From: JAAELZ01 sp965237995
Lineage (GTDB): Bacteria > Pseudomonadota > Gammaproteobacteria > Arenicellales > Poriferihabitantaceae
Direction of reading: 5' to 3'
Assembly: GCA_965237995.1 (NCBI GenBank)
Contig: CBDEGO010000005.1
Span: 62,001 to 126,000 of the forward strand
Length of the DNA: 64,000 nucleotides
A program made the position numbers and the translations under genes. Under the pieces are notes generated by a model that saw nothing but the letters and a program-made list of their open reading frames with translations, did not search any database and had not been told where the DNA came from. Shown here piece after piece: positions 44,079 to 54,162 of this stretch. Position 1 is the stretch's first letter. Every line of letters starts with the position of its first letter.

Positions 44079-46976
44079 CTAGTCACTCGGAAAAGAATGG
44101 TTCAGATGCTTACGCAACTCCGGCAAACTAGAGCCACTCACAATCGTATCTACTTCGCGCTGCGTTAACTCTGTCTGCTTATCACCATAGTGCACTAATA
44201 GCAATTCTGCTCGCTTCGGCGACAGCACTCTTTCTTTGAAAAAATCGATTAAGTCTTTTTTTGATACATCGTTGATTGCTTTGATTAGTTGATCACGCGT
44301 GTTAAACGAAAATTCTTTTCTATCAATTTCCCGCCAAGCACGACTTGCAGCTGCCTTGAGCGTTTTATCGCGCTGGGATAGCTGTGAAACCACACCTGCC
44401 TTGATAGTCTGTAATTCCGCCTCCGTAAGAGACGCTAGTTCAGCATCATACTGTTGAAAAAATTGATCAATCAAATCCAATACAGCTTTAGCACTATGAC
44501 TACTACTTTGTATCGAAAGCGCGATCCCAGGGACTTCTAATAAGTTAAAAGCAAATGCCTGCACCAGATAACCCACTTCGTTTTCTGTGCGCAAGTTTTG
44601 ATAAAAACCTGGTCCCATTGCCGCACTTAGCAACTGGGTGATCGCTTGTTGCTTAATAGTTTTACTGCTGCCCTGAAAATATAAAATGGTGGCGCTATCT
44701 GGGTGAGATAGTGGCTTTTCAATAAAAATAGACTCACCGTCTTGTAAAGTTCGCACGGTAGCTCTTGGCAGCTCGATATTGCCAATCGCATCACCCAATT
44801 TTCGCTCGATACGATTTGCAAGCTGTATACTTTGCTCCTTGGTTACGTTGCCCATGGACAACCCCTTCACTTGAACATCCATAAACAAATCTTCAGCATG
44901 CTGCTGTAGCGCATCTAACTCAATTGACTCAAGCGCTCCGAGCTTCTCTTCGGTTGACCAACTTGACGATAAGATGACATCGTAAACTCCTCCTATCAAT
45001 ACGTCAGAAGGTCTCCCTTTGCTAACATTCTCTAATTCCTGACGCAAACGCTGTTTAAGCTGTTGAAATTTCTGCTCTGAAAGCTGGTCGAGTTCAAATG
45101 CATTTAACAGACGTTGCAACAACACGGGCTGCTTATCACTGTACCCACTAATACGGACACTAAAGCCGCGGCTATGCGGGTACATATTATATTCCAAGCC
45201 CGCTAAATAGGCCGGGTAGGTGTAAGCACTTAAAGCTTCGTTAACGGCATTGACATATAACTGCGTCAGCATCGCAGCGCTAGGGTTAACGTTGGCTGCA
45301 GGGGATTGCACGCTAAAATAAAATTCAGCCTTGGGCTGATGATAATCTAATAAAGTTTGGTGCCAAACCTGAAGCTTGCCCTCCGTGTGCAACAAACTCG
45401 GCTTAGCATCAGCTAACTGCGCTGGCAATAATGTCGTTTCTTGTGGTATGAATGGGTTAATTGATGGTAACGCCGCCCATTGCTGTTGTTCGGTATTTTG
45501 CCAAGCTTGCAAGCGCTTTTCATCGATCGGTGTGGCGGCATATTCAACATCGTACCAAGGCGTGAGCTGGCTTGAAGATAAATTTGGATCAACAATAGAC
45601 AATAATAAATTGTCCGGTCGCATCGCTGATAAAAACTGAGAAATAGCCGTCTCGTCATAGTGTTTGAAAGAATAAGGAGAAACCAACACTTGTGTTGGGG
45701 CTATCCGTTGCATTTGTGAGGCTACGCTTTGTGCCAATTGCTGTGGGGTACTTTGTTCTAAAAACTTAAAATCGAGCTCTGCTAACTGCTTTTGCTCTTG
45801 AAAATACACTTCTTTTAAACCTTGTTCTTTAATCAAGGCCAGTTGAGCGAACAACATCGAGCCAATTTCATCGATATGCTTTAAACCTTGCGGGCTTAAT
45901 TGAATACTGATGTCAAATATACCCTGTATTTCATCCATATAGCCGCGGCCAGCGCTCAAACCACTTGCCCATACTCTTTTCTGTAACTCTGCCAGTAGCG
46001 AGCCCTCGCCCTCGTGGCCGATTAAATTAGATAAATAAGCGAGCGGACGGCTATCCCGGTATGGCCATGATGATTCCACGGGAAAGCTAAATGTCACCCT
46101 ACGCGCCTCTTTCAGCGGCTTCATTGTGATCTGCTTCGGCAGACTCTTAGGCAAAAACAATGGGGCGACGTATGATTGCCTAGCGGCTTGCGCTTTAGGC
46201 ACTGCGGAAAACTTCTCACGCACCCAAGCCTCAAGCTGACCCAGAGATTCTTTGCCCACCACAACAAGGCGCATTTTCCCCGCGTGGTAATGCTGTTTAT
46301 AAAATGCAATTAAGTCCTCCCTGACCCGATCACCCTTTCGGTCTGCCAAACTCTCCAAGCTACCCACTGAAAATCCCGTCGCTGGGTGCGCTGGGTTATA
46401 GGCTTGTGTGCGGGCTGTCCACAACCGTCTCCCTTCATCTTTAACGCGGGCTTTATATTCCGAGTCAACAACCGATCGTTCCCGCTGCACATATTTTTGA
46501 TTGAACAAGGGTGCAGTAAAAAACTGCGCGAATCGGTCTAAAGCTGGCTCTAGAAAGGCCGGATCAATACTGAAATAATAATTGGTATTAGTTAGCACGG
46601 TGTAGGCATTGTTCTGACCACCATGTTGGCGAATAAATTTTTGATATTCACCGGCTTCAGGGAATTTCTGCGTCCCTAAAAAAAGCATGTGCTCCAAGTA
46701 ATGAGCCAGCCCCTCTCTATCATCAGGATCATCTCCACTACCGACGTACACATCCATTGCCGCCGCCGCTTCGTCAGCCAGATGGTCTGACACCAACATC
46801 ACTTTCAGACCATTTTTAAGGGTAATAACTTGATATTCGCGATGGTCCGCAGGGCTTTTAATGACTGCAGTGGTCAAATCTATAGAATCCGCAAACACGG
46901 TTGCGACCATTGATACGAATAAAAGAGTCCCAAAAAGCACCGAGGCTTTAAGCGTTGCCAACAAACTTCTAACCAT
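44079..46976 (-). CDS. Insulinase family (M16) periplasmic protease, pitrilysin-like
   Basis: The 965-residue protein begins with a signal peptide (SVLFGTLLFVSMVATVFA, cleaved near residue 29). The inverted zinc motif HxxEH is HYLEH (H92, E95, H96), and the third ligand lies in VVDSEYKARVKDE (around residue 172). Four M16 half-domains follow, the usual pitrilysin/protease III layout with a length near 960. It degrades peptides in the periplasm. It lies directly upstream of pncC in the same operon, with the promoter in the 139-base gap before rnd. Confidence 0.93.
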   Translation of the reverse strand: MVRSLLATLKASVLFGTLLFVSMVATVFADSIDLTTAVIKSPADHREYQVITLKNGLKVMLVSDHLADEAAAAMDVYVGSGDDPDDREGLAHYLEHMLFLGTQKFPEAGEYQKFIRQHGGQNNAYTVLTNTNYYFSIDPAFLEPALDRFAQFFTAPLFNQKYVQRERSVVDSEYKARVKDEGRRLWTARTQAYNPAHPATGFSVGSLESLADRKGDRVREDLIAFYKQHYHAGKMRLVVVGKESLGQLEAWVREKFSAVPKAQAARQSYVAPLFLPKSLPKQITMKPLKEARRVTFSFPVESSWPYRDSRPLAYLSNLIGHEGEGSLLAELQKRVWASGLSAGRGYMDEIQGIFDISIQLSPQGLKHIDEIGSMLFAQLALIKEQGLKEVYFQEQKQLAELDFKFLEQSTPQQLAQSVASQMQRIAPTQVLVSPYSFKHYDETAISQFLSAMRPDNLLLSIVDPNLSSSQLTPWYDVEYAATPIDEKRLQAWQNTEQQQWAALPSINPFIPQETTLLPAQLADAKPSLLHTEGKLQVWHQTLLDYHQPKAEFYFSVQSPAANVNPSAAMLTQLYVNAVNEALSAYTYPAYLAGLEYNMYPHSRGFSVRISGYSDKQPVLLQRLLNAFELDQLSEQKFQQLKQRLRQELENVSKGRPSDVLIGGVYDVILSSSWSTEEKLGALESIELDALQQHAEDLFMDVQVKGLSMGNVTKEQSIQLANRIERKLGDAIGNIELPRATVRTLQDGESIFIEKPLSHPDSATILYFQGSSKTIKQQAITQLLSAAMGPGFYQNLRTENEVGYLVQAFAFNLLEVPGIALSIQSSSHSAKAVLDLIDQFFQQYDAELASLTEAELQTIKAGVVSQLSQRDKTLKAAASRAWREIDRKEFSFNTRDQLIKAINDVSKKDLIDFFKERVLSPKRAELLLVHYGDKQTELTQREVDTIVSGSSLPELRKHLNHSFPSD

Positions 46977-47115
46977 AGTAAACCAAATAACTTAAAGTGA
47001 TAATTTGGCAAGGATACCTGCTTTTAAATTGACGCTGGGTTAATTAAGTTTAATTGTTACGCACACTTTATTTAACCAGCGTTCAGACACCACCCAAATT
47101 CGATAAGCTGGCTTT

Positions 47116-48210
47116 TTACGAATCTAGCAAATTCAGTAATTCATTTCCTATTTGCTCCGCTCGCCAGCCATGTAGCACAGCCACGTCTTTGTTGCCACGC
47201 ACGACATCTTCTATCATCGCTCTATTGGCAATTAGTGCAGGCGAAACTTGCATTTTCTCCGCCTTATTGCGTAGTGCCTCCATCAGCGTTTTGACCCATC
47301 GACGTTGCTCGCTGCTTAACGGTTCCGTAATGGATACTGATACCGGCGCTGATCTGGCGCTCGCGATCAATGTTAAGATTTGCGCGCCGTAGCGCTTACC
47401 TTGTTTTTCGGTCAAGCTTTCGACCTGCCTTAATGACGCCTGATCTTGAGGTGCCAAACGAGCTAAATCGACAATCACTTGTTTACCCATAACCCATTCT
47501 CGTGGCAAATCTCGTTGTTGCGCAACCGTTTCGCGCCATGCACTCAGCTTTCTAACAATGGCTTGGCTTTGCGCATCCATTGATTGCGCACTTTTAATCC
47601 TGCTCCAAGCTTGCTCAATCGCATCTTCCGTCTCATAACGACCCACTAAAGCTTGGCACTCTTGTTGGTGCCACGAAGTGCGCCCAGCATCCTCAAGTTT
47701 TGCCATCAAATAACAGCGAATTTGGTCTAAATACAAAACGTCTAATTGGGCATACTTTATTTGCTCTTTGGTTAACGGTCGTTGCAACCAATTAGTACGC
47801 GTTTGCTCTTTACTCAATTCAATGCCAAGCACTTCCATGGTCATAGCGGCATAGGATATCTGATCAGCCGCCCCCAAAAAACCTGCCGCAATTTGTGTAT
47901 CGAACAAAGGGCTGGGCACATAACCTAGCTCATGTTTTAACACCTCTAAATCTTGCGAAGCGGAATGCATAATTTTCATACAATCTGCGCTTTGCATTAC
48001 CGCATCCAATGCAGATAGGTCGGTTATCGCGACGGGGTCTATGCATGCATTACCGAACTCACTCGCTACTTGGATAAGGGCAAGCTGGGCATAATAGGTG
48101 CGTTCACGCATAAATTCAGTATCAACAGCAATCCATGTCGCTTCACTTATTTGCTGGCTAAATTGCGTTAATTTCTGATCAGAATCGATATAATCGAAGG
48201 ACTTATTCAT
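47116..48210 (-). CDS. rnd: Ribonuclease D
   Basis: This 364-residue 3'-5' exoribonuclease matures tRNA ends. The DEDD motifs are visible: Exo I in AVDTEFMRERTYY (about residue 34), Exo II in KIMHSASQDLEVLKHELG, and Exo III near KYAQLDVLYLDQI. An HRDC domain follows (about 208-290, LSAWRETVAQQRDLPREWVM), then a second HRDC-like region to the C-terminus. It is divergent from the membrane protein and mpl with only 33 bases between starts. Confidence 0.96.
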   Translation of the reverse strand: MNKSFDYIDSDQKLTQFSQQISEATWIAVDTEFMRERTYYAQLALIQVASEFGNACIDPVAITDLSALDAVMQSADCMKIMHSASQDLEVLKHELGYVPSPLFDTQIAAGFLGAADQISYAAMTMEVLGIELSKEQTRTNWLQRPLTKEQIKYAQLDVLYLDQIRCYLMAKLEDAGRTSWHQQECQALVGRYETEDAIEQAWSRIKSAQSMDAQSQAIVRKLSAWRETVAQQRDLPREWVMGKQVIVDLARLAPQDQASLRQVESLTEKQGKRYGAQILTLIASARSAPVSVSITEPLSSEQRRWVKTLMEALRNKAEKMQVSPALIANRAMIEDVVRGNKDVAVLHGWRAEQIGNELLNLLDS

Positions 48211-48243
48211 GCCACTAAGTTTAATTGGAACGGAGACAATAGT

Positions 48244-48822
48244 TTGATCAATTTACTAAGCTCTTTCTTTTTGGTTTTTATTTCCAAATTGAAAGTCCAA
48301 GACCTCCCTGCGCACCTACACGCCTTAAAAGTGGCAGCAGGCGCTGTATTTATTACCGAAACACTGGCGTTGCTGCGTCAAGAGCCCGTGTTTGTTGCTA
48401 CTTTTCTTGCAGCAGTAAAATTAGCCTTACTCGCGGCAATCGTATTTTTCTTATTAAAAGTACACCTCAAACCTGAGCGCTGGCAGCAGACAATGATTGC
48501 ACTTTTTGGAGCGCAGTTTGTTCTAAATTTATTGACCATCCCGTTCATAAATGACTTACTGGAATTCATGCGCCAATACCAACAAGTGGCGACAGAAAAT
48601 CCAGCGCAGCTTAGCATTTCACCAGGGCTGATTGTCGTCGTCATCGCACAACTCTGGTATTTGGTCCTCATGATGCGTATTTTTCGCGAATCGATGGAAA
48701 TTTCTACCGTGCGCGCGATCCTCAACACCTTTTTGGTTATCTATTTAACCACCATCGCTCTGGGCGCGTTAATCGGCGCATTTGGCTCTACAACTGGCGT
48801 ACCTACGAGCTATATAGAGTGA
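48244..48822 (+). CDS. Hypothetical membrane protein, upstream partner of mpl
   Basis: The 192-residue protein begins at a TTG at 48244; GGAG (48232-48235) lies eight bases upstream, which is a good ribosome site and decides this rare start. It has four or five membrane helices (about 25-45, 52-75, 82-100, 128-148, 160-182) and a short polar loop (about 108-125, MRQYQQVATENPAQLS). I recognise no family with confidence. Its stop overlaps the GTG start of mpl by four bases, so the two are co-translated. Confidence 0.7.
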   Translation: MINLLSSFFLVFISKLKVQDLPAHLHALKVAAGAVFITETLALLRQEPVFVATFLAAVKLALLAAIVFFLLKVHLKPERWQQTMIALFGAQFVLNLLTIPFINDLLEFMRQYQQVATENPAQLSISPGLIVVVIAQLWYLVLMMRIFRESMEISTVRAILNTFLVIYLTTIALGALIGAFGSTTGVPTSYIE

Positions 48823-50159
48823 TCAATATACTCGGCATTGCCGGTACCTTTATGGCCGGAATCGCCAGTCTAGCGAAAGAATCTGGGTACGCGGTGACAG
48901 GATGTGACGCCAATATTTACCCACCGATGAGCACCTTACTTGATTCCTTAAATATTGAAGTGAGTCGCGGCTACTCAGTCAAGCACCTCGGCGATGATCA
49001 ACAACAAATCGTGATTGGCAATGCGCTGTCTCGCGGCAACGAGATGGTGGAAGCCATCTTATCACGTCAACTGAACTATACCTCTGGCCCACAATGGCTA
49101 GCCGAAAACATACTAAGCGGTCGTACTACCTATGCTGTCGCGGGCACTCACGGCAAAACCTCAACCTCTAGCATACTCACGTGGTTACTCGAGTCGGCTG
49201 GTCAACAGCCTGGTTTTTTAATCGGGGGTAAACCCGGAAATTTTGATTGCTCAGCGCGTTTAGGTCGCAGCGAAGCATTTGTTGTAGAGGCCGATGAATA
49301 CGATACGGCATTTTTTGATAAGCGCTCAAAGTTTGTACACTACCGACCTCAAGTCGCCATTTTAAATAACTTGGAATTTGACCATGCGGATATATTTGAA
49401 GACATTGAGGCGATAAAAACCCAATTTCACCACCTCATTCGCACTATCCCCAGCAATGGTTTGCTAATCGTTAATGCTGACGACCCGAACTTAAGTGCGA
49501 CTTTAAACCAAGGTGTTTGGACAGCCATTGCGCCATTTTCTATCACAAATCCAGATGCAGCTTGGTATGCCAAAAGCCTGAATACAGACGCTTCTGATTT
49601 TGTGGTAAGGCACAATGGCGAGCTATTTTGTCAAGTCAGCTGGCCCTGCTTTGGCGAGCACAACATGAGTAATGCACTCGCCGCTATCGCCGCAGCCCAC
49701 CACGCAGGCGCTTCTAAAGAGCAAATTAGTGCAGCACTCGTTGATTTCAAAATGCCTGCCAAGCGCTTGCAAGCTCACTTGACCAGCAAAGGCTTTACCT
49801 TATACGAAGACTTTGCGCACCATCCCACCGCGATTGAAAAGACCTTAGCCACACTCAAAAAACGTCATCCTCAACAACGCTTAGTCGCTATTTTAGAACC
49901 GCGCTCAAACACCATGCGTACCACGGTACATGCCAACACTCTCCCTAGCGCGGTAGCGCAGGCAGATCAGGTGTATTACTACCAAGCAGAGGGTTTGGCA
50001 TGGTCACTGGAAAATAAGCATCAAGACGTACTGTCGTTTAGCTCTATTAAACAAGGGTTAGCTCAATTACAATCTAACCTACAAATTACAGACGTAGTGG
50101 TGGTAATGAGTAATGGTGACTTTGGCGGGTTAGTTTCACAACTCACTAATATGGATTGA
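48819..50159 (+). CDS. mpl: UDP-N-acetylmuramate:L-alanyl-gamma-D-glutamyl-meso-diaminopimelate ligase (Mpl)
   Basis: The 446-residue Mur-ligase-family enzyme reuses tripeptide from old cell wall by joining it to UDP-MurNAc. It starts with GTG overlapping the upstream stop (GTGA). Motifs: the N-terminal UDP-binding fold (INILGIAGTFMAGIASLAKE), the ATP P-loop AGTHGKTSTSS (about 108-118), the central ligands EADEYDTAFFDKRSKF, and the C-terminal domain YEDFAHHPTAIEKTLATLKKR. Length is near the 457 of E. coli Mpl. Confidence 0.95.
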   Translation: MINILGIAGTFMAGIASLAKESGYAVTGCDANIYPPMSTLLDSLNIEVSRGYSVKHLGDDQQQIVIGNALSRGNEMVEAILSRQLNYTSGPQWLAENILSGRTTYAVAGTHGKTSTSSILTWLLESAGQQPGFLIGGKPGNFDCSARLGRSEAFVVEADEYDTAFFDKRSKFVHYRPQVAILNNLEFDHADIFEDIEAIKTQFHHLIRTIPSNGLLIVNADDPNLSATLNQGVWTAIAPFSITNPDAAWYAKSLNTDASDFVVRHNGELFCQVSWPCFGEHNMSNALAAIAAAHHAGASKEQISAALVDFKMPAKRLQAHLTSKGFTLYEDFAHHPTAIEKTLATLKKRHPQQRLVAILEPRSNTMRTTVHANTLPSAVAQADQVYYYQAEGLAWSLENKHQDVLSFSSIKQGLAQLQSNLQITDVVVVMSNGDFGGLVSQLTNMD

Positions 50160-50272
50160 ACTTAAATCCGCTTAATGACCCTAAACGCACAGAAGCCATG
50201 CACTTAGAGATTCACCAAGAATTCACGTGCAAGCCATAGAATATTCACTAATTAAATAAAAACAGACACGAC

Positions 50273-50920
50273 ATGACTTTAAAGACACCACTCCTATTTA
50301 GCCTAGCTGCTAGCCTATTAATCAGCTTTTCTAGCGTATTTGCGCAAGATGACACCTATCAAGAAGGGCGCCACTACGATGCGATGGAGGTTATTCAACC
50401 TATCTCTACGGGTGACAAAATAGAAGTACTCGAGTTATTTTGGTATCGCTGTCCACACTGTAACGCTTTAGAAGTGCCATTACAGAAATGGCTGAAAAAC
50501 GGCAAACCAGAAAATGCAGAATACGTTGCTTTCCCAGCCATCATTAGCGAACGTTGGGAGCCGGCTGCTCGCACCTATTACACCCTAGAAGCACTCGGCT
50601 TGGTTGAAAAACTGCATGGTAAGTTATTTTACGCTATTCACAGTGAGCGACGCCAAGTGACCTCTGCTAAGCAATTAGCTGAATGGGTCGAAGAACAAGG
50701 GGCTGCCACTGCTGATGAAGTGCTAGATGCCTATGATTCTTTTGCGGTAAACACTAAAGTCAACTATGCCGCCGCCATGACCGGTAAGTATGGTATCAGC
50801 GGCGTTCCTGCCATTGTAGTGGATGGAAAGTACCGCACCAGTGTTTCTCAAGCAGGCGATCATGACGCTTTGTTTCAAGTGATAAACTTTTTAGTTGCTA
50901 AAGCTGCTGCCGAACGCTAA
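50273..50920 (+). CDS. dsbA: Periplasmic thiol:disulfide oxidoreductase, DsbA family
   Basis: This 215-residue protein has a signal peptide (KTPLLFSLAASLLISFSSVFA, cut near residue 24) and the active site CPHC (FWYRCPHCNALE, near residue 61), with the cis-Pro loop ISGVPAIVV near residue 180. It introduces disulfides into exported proteins, paired normally with DsbB, which is not near here. A strong terminator follows immediately. It is a single gene flanked by mpl and uup. Confidence 0.93.
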   Translation: MTLKTPLLFSLAASLLISFSSVFAQDDTYQEGRHYDAMEVIQPISTGDKIEVLELFWYRCPHCNALEVPLQKWLKNGKPENAEYVAFPAIISERWEPAARTYYTLEALGLVEKLHGKLFYAIHSERRQVTSAKQLAEWVEEQGAATADEVLDAYDSFAVNTKVNYAAAMTGKYGISGVPAIVVDGKYRTSVSQAGDHDALFQVINFLVAKAAAER

Positions 50921-50938
50921 ACAACCCTAAATAGAATT

Positions 50939-50972
50939 AAAAGCTGACGAGTCATCTCGTCAGCTTTTTTTT
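50939..50972 (+). terminator. Rho-independent terminator after dsbA
   Basis: GCTGACGAG (50943-50951) pairs with CTCGTCAGC (50956-50964) across a TCAT loop, with A4 before and eight T after (50965-50972). It ends ten bases before the uup ATG. Confidence 0.95.
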
Positions 50973-50982
50973 GAATCTCGTT

Positions 50983-52893
50983 ATGGCCTTATTAACAATT
51001 AAAGATTTGTCTATTGCATTCGGTATTCATCGTTTACTAGATGAAGCCAATCTGACAATCAATTCCGGCGAGCGCATCGGATTACTCGGTCGCAATGGCG
51101 AGGGCAAGTCGACTTTACTAAAAATCATCAATGGCGATATTCCACATGACGGCGGAGAGCTACAAGGGCTCTCTGAAGTCACTATCGCTAAGCTTGACCA
51201 GGCGCCAAACTTGCAATCGAATCAAACCGTGTTTGAAGTCGTTGCCGATGGCCTAGGAAACATTGGCCAATCTATCGCGCAATACCGAAGTTTGTCACAA
51301 GACACCAGTGGCGATGAACAAACAATGGAAACGCTCGGCGAGTTGCAAAGCCATATTGACAGCAATAATGGTTGGCAACATTTCAATAATGTAGAAAAGG
51401 TGATATCTCGCCTTGGCTTAGACAGCGATATTATCGTGTCTACTTTATCTGGTGGTTGGCAGCGTCGCGTGTCATTAGCGCGAGCCCTTGCCATTCAGCC
51501 TGATATCTTATTACTAGACGAGCCGACTAACCACTTAGATATTGAATCTATTGCTTGGCTAGAAAACCATCTATTGCAGTTTAACGGCGCTATCTTATTC
51601 GTCACGCATGATCGCGCCTTTCTCGACCGCATAGCAACGCGTATCATCGACTTGGACCGAGGCCAGCTTGTCTCGTGGGCGGGCGGATATCAAGATTTCT
51701 TGCGCCGTAAAGCAGCTTGGCTTGAAGAAGAAAGTCGCCAGAACGCAGAATTCGACAAAAAACTCGCGCAGGAAGAGAAATGGATCCGACAAGGCATTAA
51801 AGCAAGGCGCACCCGTAACGAAGGCCGAGTTCGCGCTTTGCAAGCATTACGTGCAGAGCGTATGAAACGTCGCAACCAGCAAGGCCAAATTAATATTAAA
51901 GTTGAAACTGGCGAACGCTCAGGTAAACGCGTTATCGAGGCAAAAAAATTGAACTTAAGCTTCGCCACAAAAACTGGCGCTAGAAAACAAATTGTTCGAG
52001 ACTTTTCTACCACCATTTTGCGCGGTGATCGCATCGGTTTAATCGGCCCTAACGGCGTCGGGAAGACGAGCTTGATCAAGCTATTACTTGATCAAATACC
52101 AGCAGATTCAGGAGAGCTGAAACTAGGTACCACCTTAAGTATCGCTTACTTTGATCAGCTACGGGCAGCGATTGACCCTAAAAAGACGATTGCTGAATTC
52201 ATCGGTGAAGGTCGAGATGAAATTACTATTGGTGGCCGGAGTCGGCACGTCATTTCCTACCTCAATGATTTTCTGTTCACACCTGCACGTGCACGCTCAC
52301 CCATTTCTAGTTTATCGGGCGGCGAAAGAGCTAGAGTATTACTAGCTTATCTATTTTCAAAACCAGTCAATTTTTTGGTGATGGACGAGCCCACCAATGA
52401 TCTAGATATTGAAAGCTTAGAACTTTTGGAAGAGCTATTGATGGATTTTAAAGGCACCGTACTTATTGTCAGCCATGATCGCACTTTTATGGATAATGTC
52501 ATTACCAGCACTTTTGCATTTGAAGGAGATGGGCAAATCAACGATTACGTAGGGGGTTATTCGGACGCGATTGAACAAATAAAACAACGCACCAAACAAG
52601 ATGGAAATAAGCCCGAGAATAAGGAAGCCACTGAAAAACCAGCTCCTACAAAGCCTGCTAGCACCCCATCCAAAACTAAAAAACTCAGCTACAAGGAACA
52701 GCAAGAGTTAACCGCTTTACCCGATAAAATTGACCAAACTGAGCAGAAAATAGAGAGCTTAAGCTTGCTCATCGCCGATGGATCATTATTTAAGGATAAC
52801 CCAGCAAAAGCGGTTGAAGTTAACGAACAGCTATCAATGCTTAGCGATCAATTGGAACAATACGTAGATCGCTGGGCAGAACTAGAACATTAA
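50983..52893 (+). CDS. uup: ABC-F family ATPase Uup
   Basis: From the ATG at 50983 the protein is 636 residues; the frame begins with a TTG at 50971 inside the terminator's T-run and is not used. Two ABC domains have Walker A GLLGRNGEGKST and GLIGPNGVGKTS, signatures LSGGWQRRVSLARAL and LSGGERARVLLAYL, and Walker B LLLDEPTNHLD and LVMDEPTNDLD, with the ABC-F linker between. A C-terminal coiled-coil DNA-binding domain (about 545-636, KKLSYKEQQELTALP) marks Uup rather than EttA or YheS. It affects ribosomes and lowers precise excision of transposons in E. coli. Confidence 0.95.
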   Translation: MALLTIKDLSIAFGIHRLLDEANLTINSGERIGLLGRNGEGKSTLLKIINGDIPHDGGELQGLSEVTIAKLDQAPNLQSNQTVFEVVADGLGNIGQSIAQYRSLSQDTSGDEQTMETLGELQSHIDSNNGWQHFNNVEKVISRLGLDSDIIVSTLSGGWQRRVSLARALAIQPDILLLDEPTNHLDIESIAWLENHLLQFNGAILFVTHDRAFLDRIATRIIDLDRGQLVSWAGGYQDFLRRKAAWLEEESRQNAEFDKKLAQEEKWIRQGIKARRTRNEGRVRALQALRAERMKRRNQQGQINIKVETGERSGKRVIEAKKLNLSFATKTGARKQIVRDFSTTILRGDRIGLIGPNGVGKTSLIKLLLDQIPADSGELKLGTTLSIAYFDQLRAAIDPKKTIAEFIGEGRDEITIGGRSRHVISYLNDFLFTPARARSPISSLSGGERARVLLAYLFSKPVNFLVMDEPTNDLDIESLELLEELLMDFKGTVLIVSHDRTFMDNVITSTFAFEGDGQINDYVGGYSDAIEQIKQRTKQDGNKPENKEATEKPAPTKPASTPSKTKKLSYKEQQELTALPDKIDQTEQKIESLSLLIADGSLFKDNPAKAVEVNEQLSMLSDQLEQYVDRWAELEH

Positions 52894-52912
52894 CTATGTA
52901 CACCTTGCCACA

Positions 52913-53287
52913 ATGAAAATCTTTTTCCGCCTCATTCGGTGGCCTTTAGGCCAGCTCATTCTTCTAGGTAGTTGGCTAACGCAACCTCGTCGCCCAAAAC
53001 ACACCAATGAAGAACAAGCTTCTCTCGACCAAGCAACAAAAAATATGCAGTTGTACCAATTTAGAACTTGCCCATTTTGCGTAAAAACACGACGCCATAT
53101 CCGCCGCTTAGGTTTGAATATCGAAACAAGGGATGCGCGCAACAACCCAAAATGGAAACAAGAATTGACGACGCAAGGCGGCAAGCACCAAGTTCCTTGC
53201 TTGCGTATGCGTGATAAAGATGGCGCAGTAAGCTGGATGTACGAGTCTTCCGCAATAAACAACTACCTGAGTACGCAGTTTGGCTAG
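52913..53287 (+). CDS. Glutaredoxin/GST N-terminal-domain protein with membrane anchor
   Basis: The 124-residue protein has a hydrophobic N-terminal segment (about 5-22, FRLIRWPLGQLILLGSWL), a short basic stretch (RRPKHTNEE), then a thioredoxin-like fold with the CPFC active site (LYQFRTCPFCVKTRRHIRRLGL) near residue 54 and the cis-Pro in HQVPCLRM. It is probably a membrane-attached glutaredoxin acting on glutathione-linked or protein thiols. It starts 19 bases after the uup stop on the same strand. Function beyond disulfide reduction is unknown. Confidence 0.85.
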   Translation: MKIFFRLIRWPLGQLILLGSWLTQPRRPKHTNEEQASLDQATKNMQLYQFRTCPFCVKTRRHIRRLGLNIETRDARNNPKWKQELTTQGGKHQVPCLRMRDKDGAVSWMYESSAINNYLSTQFG

Positions 53288-53356
53288 TTTGCAGCAGTCA
53301 GTATAACTGTGCTTGGCCTACCCAAATACTAGACCAAATACTAAATGAGACAAACA

Positions 53357-53385
53357 AAAAACCCGCTGCGAAACAGCGGGTTTTT
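53357..53385. terminator. Bidirectional terminator between glutaredoxin gene and bioY
   Basis: AAAAACCCGCTG (53357-53368) pairs with CAGCGGGTTTTT (53374-53385) around a CGAAA loop. T-runs occur on both strands, so it can end both the plus-strand gene and the convergent bioY. Confidence 0.93.
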
Positions 53386-53405
53386 AACTGTCTATAAATG
53401 AACCA

Positions 53406-53999
53406 TTACTTATTGGTTACTTTCTTCCAAACAGCTGGCATCAACACGGCCGCAATCGCAATTTTCACCGCATCACCGAGTAAAAACGGCGTCATCCCCC
53501 ATTGAAGTAAAGGTTTGTCCCAACCAACTACGCTACCTAACCAGAGCAAACCGAACGCGTAAATAATGAAGTTGCCAATAACCATGCCAGAGATCATGGT
53601 ACTCCAACGGCGGTCCCAGCCTTTTCGCGCTAATAAACCACACACAATGGCCGCCACTAAAAAGCCAAATAAATAGCCTCCAGTGGGCCCTGTCATATAG
53701 ACCAAGCCAATGCCTTTTTCAGGCGTGCCTGCAAATACTGGCAAGTTCATCGCGCCTTGTGCAAGATAAAATGCAACGGTAGTACCCGCAAGCTTCGGAC
53801 CGTAAGTAAAGCCGATCAATAGCACTACTAATGTTTGTAAAGTAACGGGTACAGGATAAAAAGGAATCTGCACCTTTGCCGAGACTGTTAGCAAAATAGA
53901 ACCGACTACCGCTAATACAATATTTCTAACTAGCTGGCTAGATTGTACTGGCCATAGTTCACTGCTTAACACATCAAAATTTGGAGTTGTTGTCCTCAT
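53406..53999 (-). CDS. bioY: Biotin transporter S-component BioY
   Basis: The 197-residue membrane protein has six helices. Landmarks are AKVQIPFYPVPVTLQTLVVLL and GPTGGYLFGFLVAA, which form the biotin-binding part of ECF S-components. It takes up biotin, which the pyruvate carboxylase in this window needs as cofactor. No bioM or bioN (EcfA/EcfT) gene is adjacent, so it is a solitary BioY, which can function alone or share a general ECF module. The 163-base upstream region shows no BioR box or clear BirA operator. Confidence 0.95.
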   Translation of the reverse strand: MRTTTPNFDVLSSELWPVQSSQLVRNIVLAVVGSILLTVSAKVQIPFYPVPVTLQTLVVLLIGFTYGPKLAGTTVAFYLAQGAMNLPVFAGTPEKGIGLVYMTGPTGGYLFGFLVAAIVCGLLARKGWDRRWSTMISGMVIGNFIIYAFGLLWLGSVVGWDKPLLQWGMTPFLLGDAVKIAIAAVLMPAVWKKVTNK

Positions 54000-54162
54000 G
54001 AGATTAGTTTCTTAATAGTAAAATGATTACAGCGAAATAGAGTTAATCTAATCGCCACTTAAGGAGGCAGTAATTATAATTTATCATGCTCAAATGAGTT
54101 TGCTTTTTTATTAGCGTAATTTCTAGCTTAAAAACAGCGTGGCTTCTCGTTAGCCTTAGCCC

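Noticed and set aside
54001..54162. Possible BioR or BirA operator upstream of bioY
   Set aside because: AT-rich sequence with no match to the palindromes I know for these regulators.
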